Made by a program: the position numbers and the translations under genes. DNA of 64,000 nucleotides from Aurantimonas endophytica (lineage in GTDB: Bacteria; Pseudomonadota; Alphaproteobacteria; Rhizobiales; Rhizobiaceae): NCBI RefSeq assembly GCF_014196845.1, contig NZ_JACIEM010000001.1, positions 1,426,001 through 1,490,000 on the forward strand, written 5' to 3'. Positions within the stretch are counted from its first letter, which is position 1, and each line of letters starts with the position of its first letter. This document shows positions 38,269 through 48,049 of the stretch, one piece after another. The notes beneath the pieces were generated by a model. That model searched no databases. It was not told the DNA's origin and worked only from the letters and a program-made list of their open reading frames with translations.

Positions 38269-38583
38269 TCAGCCCTGGCTCTGCGTCGTCTCCGAACCGG
38301 AAGCAGCGCCCGGCAGATTGGCGATCTTCGCCTCCAGATCGGCCAGCCGGCGCTTCAGCGTCTCGTTCTCGGTCCGGGCCTTCGCCGCCATGTCGCGAAC
38401 CGCCTCGAACTCCTCGCGCTGGACGATGTCCATCTGGTTCATCAGCCGTTCGCCCTGGGCGCGGAACATGGTCTCCATCTCGCGCCGCACGCCCTGGGCG
38501 GCGCCGGCGGCATCGGTCATCATCCGCGCGAACTCGTCGAGCATGCGGTTCGGGCCTTGCCGGCCGGGGCCTGTACTGGACAT
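38269..38583 (-). CDS. ubiK: UbiK/BMFP-family accessory protein
   Basis: 104 residues from MSSTGPG. A helical protein with an early MLDEFARMMTDAAGAAQGV and a C-terminal coiled coil (ETLKRRLADLEAKIANL), the layout of the membrane fusogenic BMFP/UbiK family. UbiK assists the ubiquinone biosynthesis complex, and the Brucella member is BMFP. The middle REEFEAVRDMAAKARTENE fits the REEFDVQxxVLxRTRExLxxLE pattern. Divergent from lgt, as commonly seen in Rhizobiales. Confidence 0.85.
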   Translation of the reverse strand: MSSTGPGRQGPNRMLDEFARMMTDAAGAAQGVRREMETMFRAQGERLMNQMDIVQREEFEAVRDMAAKARTENETLKRRLADLEAKIANLPGAASGSETTQSQG

Positions 38584-38777
38584 GGAGAATCTCCGTTCTG
38601 GCGCCCTCGCGCGCGTTGGGTATGACCCGGAGGTAGAGACGGGCCGGGGCGAAGGCAATGGCGGCAAGCCCGAAGCCGTCCATGCCGCTATCGCCTTGAC
38701 CCCCGCGGCAAGCTCTGGCCAATGTCGCGCCGCCTTCCCGCGGCGCCCGGCGCCGGCGACCAGACAATGGCGGCCCG

Positions 38778-39656
38778 ATGCTTACCCTTCCCTTCTTCGG
38801 CGTACTCACCTATCCGCAGATCGATCCTGTCTTCCTCGATCTCGGGCCGATCCAGCTGCGCTGGTACGGTCTTTCCTACGTGGCGGGCATCCTCTGCGGC
38901 TGGCTCTACGGGCGGTATCTAGCCGGCAATCCGCGCTTGTGGGCGAACGGCGTCTCGCCCTTCACCAAGACCGACATCGACGACTTCATCCTCTACATCA
39001 CCATCGGCATCGTCATCGGCGGACGCTTCGGATCGGTGCTGTTCTACGATTTCGCCCGCTACGCGGAGGACCCGCTGGCGATCTTCCGGGTCTGGGAGGG
39101 GGGCATGGCATTCCATGGCGGCCTGCTCGGCGTCGTCGTCGCCATCGCGATCTTCTGCCGGGTGCGCAAGGTGCCGCTGTGGAGCCTGACCGACGTCGTC
39201 GCGGCCTCGGTGCCCTTCGGCCTGTTCTTCGGCCGGATCGCGAACTTCATCAATGGCGAGCTCTGGGGCGCTCCGTCCACCGTGCCATGGGCAATGGCCT
39301 TCCCGGAAGCCGGACCGCTGCCGCGCCATCCGAGCCAGCTCTACGAGGCGCTGCTCGAGGGCGTCGTCCTGTTCATCGTGCTGCGCATCGCCACGCACCA
39401 CTTCAAGACGCTGCAGCGGCCGCGCTTCACCGCCGGCCTGTTCATCTTCGGCTATGGCTGCGCCCGGATATTCGTCGAGTTCTTCCGCATGCCCGACGTG
39501 CAACTCGGCTACCTCTTCGGCGGCTGGATGACCATGGGAATGATCCTCTCCTTCCCGATGCTGGTGATCGGCATCTGGGCGATGGCGACCGCCAAGCCGC
39601 GGGCCTATGCCCCTCCCGTCGACCCGGTGACGGAACAGGACGCCGCGCGGCCGTGA
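38778..39656 (+). CDS. lgt: prolipoprotein diacylglyceryl transferase
   Basis: 292 residues, about seven transmembrane segments. Transfers diacylglycerol from phosphatidylglycerol to the lipobox cysteine of prolipoproteins in the inner membrane. Signatures: WYGLSYVAGILCGW, MAFHGGLLGVVVAIA, the Lgt motif GLFFGRIANFINGELWGAP and HPSQLYEALLEG. It serves the several lipoproteins encoded nearby. Its stop overlaps the GTG start of the next gene. Confidence 0.95.
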   Translation: MLTLPFFGVLTYPQIDPVFLDLGPIQLRWYGLSYVAGILCGWLYGRYLAGNPRLWANGVSPFTKTDIDDFILYITIGIVIGGRFGSVLFYDFARYAEDPLAIFRVWEGGMAFHGGLLGVVVAIAIFCRVRKVPLWSLTDVVAASVPFGLFFGRIANFINGELWGAPSTVPWAMAFPEAGPLPRHPSQLYEALLEGVVLFIVLRIATHHFKTLQRPRFTAGLFIFGYGCARIFVEFFRMPDVQLGYLFGGWMTMGMILSFPMLVIGIWAMATAKPRAYAPPVDPVTEQDAARP

Positions 39657-40756
39657 ACCCGCTGGCACGGAAGATTGCCGCGACGATCGAGGCCGAAGGT
39701 CCGATCGGGCTCGATCGCTACTGGAACATCGCCTTGTTCGATCGCGAGCACGGCTACTACACCAGCCGCGAGCCCTTCGGGCGCACCGGCGACTTCATCA
39801 CCGCCCCCGAAGTCAGCCAGATGTTCGGCGAGCTGATCGGCGCCTGGGTGGTGGCGTCATGGCGGGCGCTGGGAGCACCGACGCCCTTCCTGCTCGCGGA
39901 GATCGGGCCCGGCCGCGGCACGCTGATGGCCGACATGCTGCGCACCATTGCCAGGATCGCACCGAACTGCATGCGGGCGGTGACGGTCCGGCTCGTCGAG
40001 ACGAGCGACCGGCTGGCCGCGGTGCAGGTCGCCACCCTGGAGCGCTTCGACCTGCCGATCCGCCGGCTGCGCCAGATCCGGGAGCTGGAGGCGACGCCCG
40101 CGATCATCATCGCCAACGAGCTCTTCGACGCCATCGCGATGCGCCAGTTCGTCTTCGATGGCGAGGCCTGGCGCGAGCGCTGCGTCGCCATCTCCGGCAG
40201 CGGCCGCTTCGAGTTCGTTCTCACCCGTCGAGCCAACGACCTGCCGGAAGTGCGGGTGGCCGGCGCGTCGCCGCTGGCCGGCGCCGTGCTCGAATGGTCG
40301 CCGGCCCGCGAGGCGCTAGCCGCCGAACTGGCGGAACGGCTCGCCCGCAATGGCGGCGCCGGCCTGTTCATCGATTACGGCCACGCCGCCACCGGCTTTG
40401 GCGACACCCTCCAGGCCGTCCACGGCCACGCCTTCGCCGATCCGCTCGATCGTCCGGGCGAATGCGACATCACCAGCCATGTGGATTTCGCCCCGATCGC
40501 GGCCGCCTTTCGCGATCGCGGTCTCGCTGTCTCGCCTGTCGCGACCCAGGGCGCCTTCCTGCTTTCGCTGGGCCTGCGCGAACGCGCCGAGGCGCTGGGG
40601 GCCCCGGCGGACGCTGAGAACCGCGCTACAATCGAAGCGGCGATGCGCCGCCTCGCTGGGCCTGAAAAAGGCGAAATGGGACGCCTTTTCAAAGTCTTGT
40701 GCGCGTCGGCTGAATTGTTTCCTCTGCCGCCCTTCGGCCTCGACGCGGCCGATTGA
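39653..40756 (+). CDS. SAM-dependent methyltransferase, MidA/NDUFAF7 family (DUF185)
   Basis: 367 residues, GTG start overlapping the lgt stop (GTGA). Family signatures: YWNIALFDREHGYYTSREPFG, GDFITAPEVSQMFGELIGAW, LLAEIGPGRGTLMADMLR and the conserved IIIANELFDAIAMRQFV. The mitochondrial orthologue NDUFAF7 methylates an arginine of complex I subunit NDUFS2, so a role in complex I assembly is plausible. Lgt-MidA-pgeF order is conserved in Rhizobiales. Confidence 0.92.
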   Translation: MNPLARKIAATIEAEGPIGLDRYWNIALFDREHGYYTSREPFGRTGDFITAPEVSQMFGELIGAWVVASWRALGAPTPFLLAEIGPGRGTLMADMLRTIARIAPNCMRAVTVRLVETSDRLAAVQVATLERFDLPIRRLRQIRELEATPAIIIANELFDAIAMRQFVFDGEAWRERCVAISGSGRFEFVLTRRANDLPEVRVAGASPLAGAVLEWSPAREALAAELAERLARNGGAGLFIDYGHAATGFGDTLQAVHGHAFADPLDRPGECDITSHVDFAPIAAAFRDRGLAVSPVATQGAFLLSLGLRERAEALGAPADAENRATIEAAMRRLAGPEKGEMGRLFKVLCASAELFPLPPFGLDAAD

Positions 40757-40789
40757 CTTCCCCCCGGCCCTCGACCACCATCCCGCGCC

Positions 40790-41599
40790 ATGTCCGAATC
40801 CCGATCAGAACCCGCAGTGCGCCTTACCGATTCCGACGTCGTCCGCGCGCCGGAACTCGGGGCAGCGACCGCCGTACGGCACGGCTTCTTCACCCGAAGC
40901 GGCGGGGTGTCGGGGGGCATCTACAAGGGATTGAACGTCGGGTACGGATCCGATGACGAGAGAGGCAGCGTCGCCGAGAACCGTGCCCGGGCGATGGCTT
41001 ATATGGGCATCGGCGACGGGGACTTCGTCACGCCCTGGCAGGTGCACTCGCCCGACGTGATCGTCGTCGACGGACCGTTCGAGGGCGAGCGCCCCAAGGC
41101 CGACGGCATCGTCACCAGCCGCCCGGGCCTGGCCATCGGCGTCGTCACGGCCGACTGCGGACCCGTCCTGTTTGCAGATGCCCGCAACGGCGTCGTCGGC
41201 GCGGCCCATTCCGGCTGGCGCGGCGCGCTCGGCGGGGTCCTCGAGGCCACCATCGCGGCGATGGAGTCGGCCGGCGCCGAGCGCAAATCGATCACCGCGG
41301 TGCTGGGGCCGACCATCACCCAGCCCAATTACGAGGTCGGGGCCGCGATGATGGAGGAATTCCTGGACGGCGATGCCACCCGGGAGCGGTTCTTCGCGCC
41401 GGGCCGCACCGCCGACAAGCGGCAGTTCGACCTTCCCGGCTTCATCGTCGCCCGGCTGGTCGAGAACGGCGTTGCCGCCAGTTTCGTCGGTCTATGCACC
41501 TATGCCGAACCGGATCGCTTCTTCTCCTTCCGGCGCACAACCCACCGCGGCGAGCCCGACTACGGACGGCAACTTTCCGCGATCGCTCTGCGGGACTGA
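40790..41599 (+). CDS. pgeF: peptidoglycan editing factor / multicopper-type polyphenol oxidase superfamily
   Basis: 269 residues. YfiH/LACC1-type fold with the zinc-site motifs: HGFFTRSGGVSGGIYKGLNVG, WQVHSPDVIVVD, GVVTADCGPVLFAD and AAHSGWRGALGGVLE, so the Cys and two His ligands are present. PgeF corrects L-Ser misincorporation in peptidoglycan stems, and LACC1 homologues have purine nucleoside activity. Third gene of the lgt operon. The M24 gene follows within 5 bp. Confidence 0.92.
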   Translation: MSESRSEPAVRLTDSDVVRAPELGAATAVRHGFFTRSGGVSGGIYKGLNVGYGSDDERGSVAENRARAMAYMGIGDGDFVTPWQVHSPDVIVVDGPFEGERPKADGIVTSRPGLAIGVVTADCGPVLFADARNGVVGAAHSGWRGALGGVLEATIAAMESAGAERKSITAVLGPTITQPNYEVGAAMMEEFLDGDATRERFFAPGRTADKRQFDLPGFIVARLVENGVAASFVGLCTYAEPDRFFSFRRTTHRGEPDYGRQLSAIALRD

Positions 41600-41603
41600 G
41601 ACC

Positions 41604-42758
41604 ATGCTGCATTTCGGACGGGACGAATACGAGGCCCGGCGCGACCGGCTGATCGTCGAGATGGGCGAGCAGAAGCTCGACGCGATGATGCTGTTCGCGC
41701 AGGATTCGATGTACTGGCTGACCGGCTACGACACGTTCGGCTTCTGCTTCTTCCAGTGCCTGGTGGTGAAGGCCGACGGCGAGATGCGCCTCTTGAGCCG
41801 CTCGGCCGACCTGCGCCAGGCGCGCCACACCTCGATCATCGAGAACATCTCCGTCTGGCGCGACCGCGGCAATGCCGAGCCGGTGATCGAACTTCGCGAC
41901 ATGCTCGACGAGATGGGCCTTTTGGGTGCCAAGATCGGCGTCGAGTGGGCGACGCACGGCCTGACGGCGGCGAACGGCCGCTCGGTCGAGGAGCGGCTCG
42001 GCTCCTTCGCGTCGCTGAAGGATGCCTCGACGCTGATCCCGCTGCTGCGGGCGGTGAAGAGCCCGGCCGAGATCGAGATCATCCGCGAGGCGGCGCGCCT
42101 CGCCGACGCAGCCTACGAAGCGGCGTTGCCGCTGATCCGGCCGGGCGCCGACGAGGCCGAGATCCTGGCGACGATGCAGGGAACCGTGCTGGCGGAAGGC
42201 GGCGACTATCCCGCCAACCCGTTCATCATCGGATCCGGCCGCGACGCTTTGCTCTGCCGCTACAAGGCGGGCCGCCGCAAGCTCGGTGCCAGCGACCAGC
42301 TGACGCTGGAATGGGCGGGGGTGAAATCGCAGTATCACGCCGCCCTGATGCGCACGGTGATCATCGGCCCGCCGACGGAGCGGCATCTGGAGCTCCACGC
42401 CGCCGCCCGCGAAGCGCTGGACGCGGTCGAGGCGGTCATGCAGCCGGGCCACAGCTTCGGCGAGGTGTTCGACGCTCACGCGGCGGTGATGGAGGCGCAC
42501 GAGCTGGCCCGCCACCGCCTCAGCGCCTGCGGCTACTCGCTCGGCGCGCGCTATGCGCCGTCATGGATGGACATGCCGATGTTCTACTCCGGCAACACGG
42601 AGATGATCGTGCCGGGCATGACGCTGTTCGCCCACATGATCATCATGGATTCCGACACCGAGACCGCGATGACCCTCGGGCGGACCTATCTGACGACCAA
42701 TGGCGCACCCGAGCCGCTGTCGCGGCTGCCGCTGGAGCTGGCCGTCATTCGCGGCTGA
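41604..42758 (+). CDS. M24-family (Xaa-Pro peptidase/creatinase-like) protein lacking the usual metal ligands
   Basis: 384 residues. The creatinase N-domain (about 10-145, with MYWLTGYDTFGFCFFQCLVV) is joined to a pita-bread C-domain. The five metal ligands of M24 peptidases appear replaced: the D-x-G...D-x-T-R-T segment reads LEWAGVKSQYHAALMRTV, the histidine segment GYSLGARYAP, and the two glutamate segments FAHMIIMD and TLGRTYLTT. A metal-free enzyme such as creatinase or ectoine hydrolase is therefore more likely than a dipeptidase. The substrate is unknown. Co-transcribed with pgeF. Confidence 0.82.
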   Translation: MLHFGRDEYEARRDRLIVEMGEQKLDAMMLFAQDSMYWLTGYDTFGFCFFQCLVVKADGEMRLLSRSADLRQARHTSIIENISVWRDRGNAEPVIELRDMLDEMGLLGAKIGVEWATHGLTAANGRSVEERLGSFASLKDASTLIPLLRAVKSPAEIEIIREAARLADAAYEAALPLIRPGADEAEILATMQGTVLAEGGDYPANPFIIGSGRDALLCRYKAGRRKLGASDQLTLEWAGVKSQYHAALMRTVIIGPPTERHLELHAAAREALDAVEAVMQPGHSFGEVFDAHAAVMEAHELARHRLSACGYSLGARYAPSWMDMPMFYSGNTEMIVPGMTLFAHMIIMDSDTETAMTLGRTYLTTNGAPEPLSRLPLELAVIRG

Positions 42759-42864
42759 GGCGAAAAACCCCAAGCACCAAGGGGTATCTTAACGTTTCTC
42801 TGCCACGAAGGGTCAGGCGTTCGCTTCGACGAGCGCGGATCCGACCCAAGGCAGGGAGCGTGCC

Positions 42865-43653
42865 GTGGAAGCCCGCACCACCCTTCGCAGGCCGATCATC
42901 GCAGCCGGTCTCTGCGCGACTCTGGCCGGCTGCACGGGCGTCGACCCGATGATCGGCATGGCGGACGCTCCGGTGCCGAGCGTCGATGTCGGCTATCCCG
43001 GCATGAGCTTTTCCCCGACGGTAGCGCCGGCACCGGCCTACAACGTCGCCACCAACAACATGCAGCCGCCGGCACCGATCGCCTCGGCGCCCGAGCCCTT
43101 CGTCAGCCAGCCGGCCCCGCTGCCGCCGCCGTCGATGGAGCCGCCGCCAGCCATGCCGCCGGAACAGGCGCCCTTCCAGACCTACGAAGAGGCGCCACGG
43201 CAGCAGACCTACGAGCCCGCCCCGCCGCCGGCGCAGCCGGTGCAGGTGGCGGCCGTGCCGCCCGCGCCTCCCCCGGCCAACGCCATGGCGAGCCGCGAGA
43301 TCCAGTTCCTGCCGCTGACCGGCGCACCGGAGGACAAGGCGGTGATGCTCGCCCGTTCGCTCTCCGACAGCGCCGCGACGGCCGGCGTCGAGATCCGCCC
43401 CGCCGGGGGCCCGGCGACGCCGGTGCGACTCAAGGGCTATTTCTCCGCCTTCAACGACGGCTCGTCGACGACGCTCGTCTATGTCTGGGACGTCCTCGAC
43501 CCCGGCGACCAGCGTATCCACCGCATCCAGGGACAGGAAAGCGTTCCCGGCACGTCGAGCGATCCCTGGGCCGATATCGGCCAGGCACAGCTCGATGCCG
43601 TCGCCGCCCGCACGCTGCGCGAGGCCGCCGCGCTGGTGGGGCAATCCGGTTAG
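42865..43653 (+). CDS. proline-rich lipoprotein
   Basis: 262 residues, GTG start with GGGAG upstream. Lipobox LAGC (Cys at about 23), then a ~110-residue Pro/Ala-rich disordered region, and a folded C-terminal domain of ~120 residues (REIQFLPLTGAPEDKAVMLARSLSDSAATAGVEIRP through DPWADIGQAQLDAVAARTLREAA). The same domain is a conserved Rhizobiales hypothetical located between the lgt-pgeF cluster and prs. Outer-membrane or periplasm-facing anchoring is expected. Function unknown. Confidence 0.78.
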   Translation: MEARTTLRRPIIAAGLCATLAGCTGVDPMIGMADAPVPSVDVGYPGMSFSPTVAPAPAYNVATNNMQPPAPIASAPEPFVSQPAPLPPPSMEPPPAMPPEQAPFQTYEEAPRQQTYEPAPPPAQPVQVAAVPPAPPPANAMASREIQFLPLTGAPEDKAVMLARSLSDSAATAGVEIRPAGGPATPVRLKGYFSAFNDGSSTTLVYVWDVLDPGDQRIHRIQGQESVPGTSSDPWADIGQAQLDAVAARTLREAAALVGQSG

Positions 43654-43816
43654 CTTCCCCGACTGATCGGGCCGGCCCGCTCAGACTCCGGTTGAAGTTT
43701 CGCCCGATGTTGTTATGAGCCCGTCCATCACTGATCGGCCCTCGATGGGCAGCAGCGGAAGGATGCGCATGCAGCGCCAGGTACCGCGTCGCCGTCCCGC
43801 CAGCGGAAACAACGCG

Positions 43817-44749
43817 ATGAAATTGTTCAGCGGCAACTCCAATCGCGTGCTGGCCGATTCCATCGCCCAGTATCTGGAGATCCCGCTGGGCCAGGCCATG
43901 GTCCGCCGCTTCGCCGACCAGGAAGTGTTCGTCGAGATCAAGGAGAACGTCCGCGGCGAGGACGTCTTCATCGTCCAGTCCACCTCCTATCCGGCCAACG
44001 ATCACCTGATGGAACTGCTCATCATGATCGACGCCATGCGGCGCGCCTCGGCGCGGCGTATCACCGCGGTGCTGCCCTATTTCGGCTATGCCCGCCAGGA
44101 CCGGAAGGCCGGCGGCCGCACGCCGATCTCGGCCAAGCTGGTCGCCAACATCATCACCGAGGCCGGCGCCGACCGCGTCATGACGCTCGACCTGCATGCC
44201 GGGCAGATCCAGGGCTTCTTCGACATCCCGACCGACAACCTCTTCGCCGTGCCACTGCTGGCGCGCGACGTGAAGGGACACCAGGACCTCGACGACCTGA
44301 TGGTCGTCTCGCCCGACGTCGGCGGCGTGGTGCGTGCCCGCTCGCTCGCCAAGCGCCTCGACGCGCCGCTCGCCATCGTCGACAAGCGCCGCGACCGGCC
44401 GGGCGAATCGGAGGTGATGAACATCATCGGCGACGTCACCGGCCGCAACTGCATCCTCATCGACGACATCATCGATTCCGGCGGCACGCTGTGCAACGCC
44501 GCCGATGCGCTGATGCGGGCCGGCGCCAACAGCGCCTCGGCCTACATCACCCACGGCGTGCTCTCGGGCGGCGCCGTCACCCGGATCAGCGCCTCGAGCC
44601 TGAAGGAGCTGGTGATCACCGATTCGATCCAGCCGACCAAGGCGGTGCTGGAGGCCCCGAACATCCGGGTGATCACCACCGCCAACCTGCTGGGCGAGGC
44701 GATCCAGCGCACCGCGTCGGAGGAATCGGTCTCCAGCCTCTTCGACTGA
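43817..44749 (+). CDS. prs: ribose-phosphate pyrophosphokinase
   Basis: 310 residues from [10 protein letters not shown], the standard class I length. Makes PRPP from ribose-5-phosphate and ATP for nucleotide, histidine and tryptophan synthesis. Motifs: [46 protein letters not shown] and the PRPP loop [17 protein letters not shown]. In-frame ATGs upstream would add an unrelated tail and are rejected. Confidence 0.96.
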   Translation: MKLFSGNSNRVLADSIAQYLEIPLGQAMVRRFADQEVFVEIKENVRGEDVFIVQSTSYPANDHLMELLIMIDAMRRASARRITAVLPYFGYARQDRKAGGRTPISAKLVANIITEAGADRVMTLDLHAGQIQGFFDIPTDNLFAVPLLARDVKGHQDLDDLMVVSPDVGGVVRARSLAKRLDAPLAIVDKRRDRPGESEVMNIIGDVTGRNCILIDDIIDSGGTLCNAADALMRAGANSASAYITHGVLSGGAVTRISASSLKELVITDSIQPTKAVLEAPNIRVITTANLLGEAIQRTASEESVSSLFD

Positions 44750-44858
44750 GAGATCCGGCAAGCCGTCGCGCCGTTTGCCGCCGCCGGCTTGCCCGTTTTC
44801 CGCGGCTACGCTATAGGCACGACGTCCGCGCGGACACCCTTGGAGGCAGCGCGGAGTT

Positions 44859-44884
44859 AAGCGGTCCTTGACGGGTCCGCTTTT
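44859..44884 (+). terminator. probable terminator of prs
   Basis: An imperfect stem AAGCGG / CCGCTT enclosing a CC...GG inner pair is followed by TTTT. A perfect 12-bp palindrome GTCCGCGCGGAC lies 24 bp before it (44824-44835). Confidence 0.5.
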
Positions 44885-44938
44885 CGTCGTTTCGGGCACG
44901 GCGCCCACTCGACCCCTCACGAACAAAAGGAACAAGCC

Positions 44939-45592
44939 ATGAGCAAGACCTTCACGGTCAAGGCCGAGGCGCGCGAGAAGGTCGGCAAGGGGGCCGCCAG
45001 ACATCTTCGCCGCACCGGAATGATTCCCGCAGTGATCTATGGTGACAAGCAGGACCCGCTGCCGATCGCCATCCCCTACAAGGAAACCTTCCTGGCGCTG
45101 CACGCCGGTGGTTTCATGACGCATGTCGGCACGATCGAGGTCGGCGGCCAGTCGATCCAGGTCCTCCCGAAGGACTACCAGCTGGAGCCGGTTCGCGACT
45201 TCCTGATGCATGTCGACTTCCTGCGCGTCTCCGAGAAGAGCCGCGTGACGGTCGAGGTGCCGGTGCATTTCGAGAACGAGGAAGCATCGCCCGGCCTCAA
45301 GCGCGGCGGCGTGCTCAACGTGGTTCGCCACGAGGTCGAGATCGAATGCCCGGCCACGGCCATCCCGGAAGCCTTCACGGTCGACCTGACCGGGCTCGAG
45401 ATCGGCGATTCGATCCATGCCTCGGCCCTGACGCTGCCGAAGAACGTCGAGCTGACCATCACCGATCGCGACTTCACCATCGCGACGATCGCAGCGCCTG
45501 CGGCGCTCCGTTCGGAGGAAGATGAGGCCGAAGAGGCCGCAGCGGCAGCCGAGTCGGCAGAGGCCCAGGCCGAGTCCGACCAGGAAGACTGA
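44939..45592 (+). CDS. rplY: 50S ribosomal protein L25 (long Ctc form)
   Basis: 217 residues. An N-terminal L25 domain that binds 5S rRNA ([23 protein letters not shown]) and a C-terminal TL5-like beta domain ([38 protein letters not shown]). The acidic Glu/Ala tail is usual in alphaproteobacteria. AAAGGAACAAGCC precedes the ATG. Followed by pth and ychF on the same strand, the typical order. Confidence 0.95.
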   Translation: MSKTFTVKAEAREKVGKGAARHLRRTGMIPAVIYGDKQDPLPIAIPYKETFLALHAGGFMTHVGTIEVGGQSIQVLPKDYQLEPVRDFLMHVDFLRVSEKSRVTVEVPVHFENEEASPGLKRGGVLNVVRHEVEIECPATAIPEAFTVDLTGLEIGDSIHASALTLPKNVELTITDRDFTIATIAAPAALRSEEDEAEEAAAAAESAEAQAESDQED

Positions 45593-45636
45593 CCGTTCGA
45601 CGCTGACCGTCGACGTAAAGCCAAGGGAGCCGGGCC

Positions 45637-46374
45637 ATGTTGCTGATCGCAGGATTGGGCAATCCCGGCTCCCGCTATGCCGGCAACCGACACAATATCG
45701 GTTTCATGGCGGTCGACGAGATCGCCCGCGACCCGGCCTTCGGCCCCTGGTCGAAGAAATTCTCCGGGGAGATCGCGGAAGGGCTGATCGGCGGCGAGAA
45801 GGTCGTGCTGCTCAAGCCGCAGACCTTCATGAACGAATCCGGCCGCTCGGTCGGCGATGCCGTCCGCTTCTACAAGCTCGAGCCGTCGCAGGTCGTCGTC
45901 ATCCATGACGAGCTCGACCTGCCGCCCGGCAAGCTGCGGGTGAAGACCGGCGGCGGCAATGGCGGCCATAACGGGCTCCGCTCGATCGATGCGCATCTGG
46001 GCTCGAAGGACTATCGGCGCGTCCGTCTCGGCATCGGACATCCGGGCAGCAAGGAAGCGGTCACCCCCCACGTCCTCGGCGACTTCGCCAAGGTCGATCG
46101 GGAATGGCTGGAGCCGTTCCTCGAGGCCGTCGCGCGTCATGTCGACAGCCTCGCCAAGGGCGAGGACGCGGTTTTCATGAACAAGGTGGCCATGGCGACC
46201 GGTGCGAGCGAGCCGTCGGGCGCCAAGGGCTCTGCAAGCGCGGCGCCTTCGCCGGCCCGGCCGAAGGGCCAGAGCCATGTCCGCCAGGCGCGGGGTGTCG
46301 GCCCGCAGGTCAAGATTCCGGAGCGCGGCCCGATGGCCGAGATGCTCAAGCGATTATTCGGCGGCAAGGACTGA
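45637..46374 (+). CDS. pth: peptidyl-tRNA hydrolase
   Basis: 245 residues, longer than the ~195 of E. coli because of a basic Ala/Pro/Lys-rich C-terminal tail. Releases peptides from drop-off peptidyl-tRNA. Active-site motifs: [20 protein letters not shown] (catalytic His), [13 protein letters not shown] (Asn), [31 protein letters not shown] (Asp and His). AAGGGAG precedes the ATG. Tail extensions of this kind are common in Rhizobiales. Confidence 0.95.
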   Translation: MLLIAGLGNPGSRYAGNRHNIGFMAVDEIARDPAFGPWSKKFSGEIAEGLIGGEKVVLLKPQTFMNESGRSVGDAVRFYKLEPSQVVVIHDELDLPPGKLRVKTGGGNGGHNGLRSIDAHLGSKDYRRVRLGIGHPGSKEAVTPHVLGDFAKVDREWLEPFLEAVARHVDSLAKGEDAVFMNKVAMATGASEPSGAKGSASAAPSPARPKGQSHVRQARGVGPQVKIPERGPMAEMLKRLFGGKD

Positions 46375-46422
46375 GCGGCGACAAGCCCTCGCCTCCGCCA
46401 GCAAGAGACAAGGATTGACCCC

Positions 46423-47526
46423 ATGGGTTTCAGATGCGGGATCGTCGGGCTGCCGAATGTCGGCAAGTCGACACTGTTCAACGCCCTCACCAAGACGGCG
46501 GCCGCCGCGGCCGCCAACTATCCGTTCTGCACGATCGAGCCGAACACCGGCGACGTGCCGGTGCCGGACCCGCGGCTGAAGGACATCGCCGGCATCGCCA
46601 AGTCGGCGAACACCATCGCCACCCGCATCACCTTCGTCGACATCGCCGGCCTCGTGCGCGGCGCCTCCAAGGGTGAAGGCCTCGGCAACCAGTTCCTCGC
46701 GAACATCCGCGAGGTCGACGCGATCGTCCACGTGCTGCGCTGCTTCGAGGACGACGACATCACCCATGTCGAGGGCCGCATCGACCCGGTGGCGGACGCC
46801 GAGACGGTCGAGACCGAGCTGATGCTCTCGGACCTCGAGAGCATCGAGCGGCGTATCGTGGCGACGCGCAAGAAGGCCGCCGGCAAGGACAAGGAAGCGC
46901 AGCAGGCGCTCCCGGTGATGGAAGCCGCGCTCGCCAAGCTGCAGGCCGGCGAGCCGGTGCGGGTGCTGTTGGCCGGCATGGACGCCGACGACCGGCGCGA
47001 GCTGAAGGCGCTGAACCTCCTTACCTCCAAACCCGTCCTCTATGTCTGCAACGTCGCCGAGGCGGACGCCGCGAACGGGAACGCCCATTCGGCCGCGGTC
47101 GCCGCGATGGCCGAGCGCCAGGGTGCCAAGAGCGTCGTGATCTCCGCCGCCATCGAGGCCGAGATCGCGCAGCTGCCGGAAGCCGAGGTCGGCGAGTATC
47201 TGGAGTCGATGGGTCTGACCGAGCCAGGCCTCGACCGGGTGATCCGCGCCGGCTACGAGCTCCTCGACCTGATCACCTACTTCACCGCGGGTCCGAAGGA
47301 GACGCGCGCCTGGACGGTCCGGCGCGGTGCCAAGGCGCCGCAGGCCGCCGGCGTCATCCACACCGATTTCGAGAAGGGCTTCATCCGCGCCCAGACCATC
47401 GCCTTCGACGATTTCGTCGGACTTGGTGGCGAGGTCGCGGCGAAGGAAGCCGGCAGGGCGCGCGACGAAGGCAAGGAATATGTCGTCCAGGACGGCGACG
47501 TGCTGATGTTCAAGTTCAACAACTGA
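46423..47526 (+). CDS. ychF: redox-regulated ATPase YchF/OLA1 family
   Basis: 367 residues, normal length. P-loop GLPNVGKSTLFNAL, G3 DIAGLVRGASKGEGLGNQFL, and the non-canonical G4 CNVAE in place of NKxD, which gives ATP rather than GTP preference. The C-terminal TGS domain reads AWTVRRGAKAPQAAGVIHTDFEKGFIRAQ. Associates with ribosomes. In the usual order after pth. Confidence 0.96.
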   Translation: MGFRCGIVGLPNVGKSTLFNALTKTAAAAAANYPFCTIEPNTGDVPVPDPRLKDIAGIAKSANTIATRITFVDIAGLVRGASKGEGLGNQFLANIREVDAIVHVLRCFEDDDITHVEGRIDPVADAETVETELMLSDLESIERRIVATRKKAAGKDKEAQQALPVMEAALAKLQAGEPVRVLLAGMDADDRRELKALNLLTSKPVLYVCNVAEADAANGNAHSAAVAAMAERQGAKSVVISAAIEAEIAQLPEAEVGEYLESMGLTEPGLDRVIRAGYELLDLITYFTAGPKETRAWTVRRGAKAPQAAGVIHTDFEKGFIRAQTIAFDDFVGLGGEVAAKEAGRARDEGKEYVVQDGDVLMFKFNN

Positions 47527-47596
47527 CCGGACGCGGGGGCGCAGGCGGGGCCGGCTTGCGTGCGGCCTTCACAGGAAGCTGACGCAAGAGGCATCG

Positions 47597-48049
47597 ATGC
47601 GAACCTATGAAGACTTCACCGAGGGGCTGGAACTGCCGCTCGGTCCCTATGCGGTGACGCGAGAGGAAGTGCTGGAGTTCGCGCGCGAGTTCGATCCGCA
47701 GCCCTTCCATCTCGACGAGGAAGCCGCGCGCGACTCCCTGCTCGGCGGTCTGTCGGCATCCGGCTGGCACACATGCGCGATGATGATGCGGATGATGGCC
47801 GACAGCTACGTGCTCGATTCCAGTTCCCAGGGCTCGCCCGGCGTCGATTATGTGAAATGGCTGCGCCCGGTCCAGCCAGGAGACGTGCTGACCGGTACCG
47901 CGAGGGTCGAGTCGCGGCGCCTTTCGGCCAAGCGCCCGGCCATGGGTCTGGCGAAGATCATCACCGTGCTGCGCAACCAGCGGGACGAGGCGGTGCTGGA
48001 GAGCGAATACACGCTGCTGCTGCTGACCCGCGCCGGATTGGCCGCATGA
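47597..48049 (+). CDS. MaoC-like dehydratase (first of tandem pair)
   Basis: 150 residues, a single hotdog domain. The hydratase motif FDPQPFHLDEEAARDS contains the Asp and His of MaoC/(R)-specific enoyl-CoA hydratases, and LGGLSASGWHTCAMMMRM follows. Its stop overlaps the start of a second copy-like gene. Related to the second gene over the whole catalytic stretch, so the pair came from duplication and may act as a heterodimer. Confidence 0.87.
   Translation: MRTYEDFTEGLELPLGPYAVTREEVLEFAREFDPQPFHLDEEAARDSLLGGLSASGWHTCAMMMRMMADSYVLDSSSQGSPGVDYVKWLRPVQPGDVLTGTARVESRRLSAKRPAMGLAKIITVLRNQRDEAVLESEYTLLLLTRAGLAA

Noticed and set aside
42770-42790. Terminator after the M24 gene
   Set aside because: Only a 5-bp stem (ACCCC/GGGGT) and no convincing T run.
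43451-45418. A 655-residue minus-strand frame over prs and rplY
   Set aside because: Antisense shadow of two certain genes.
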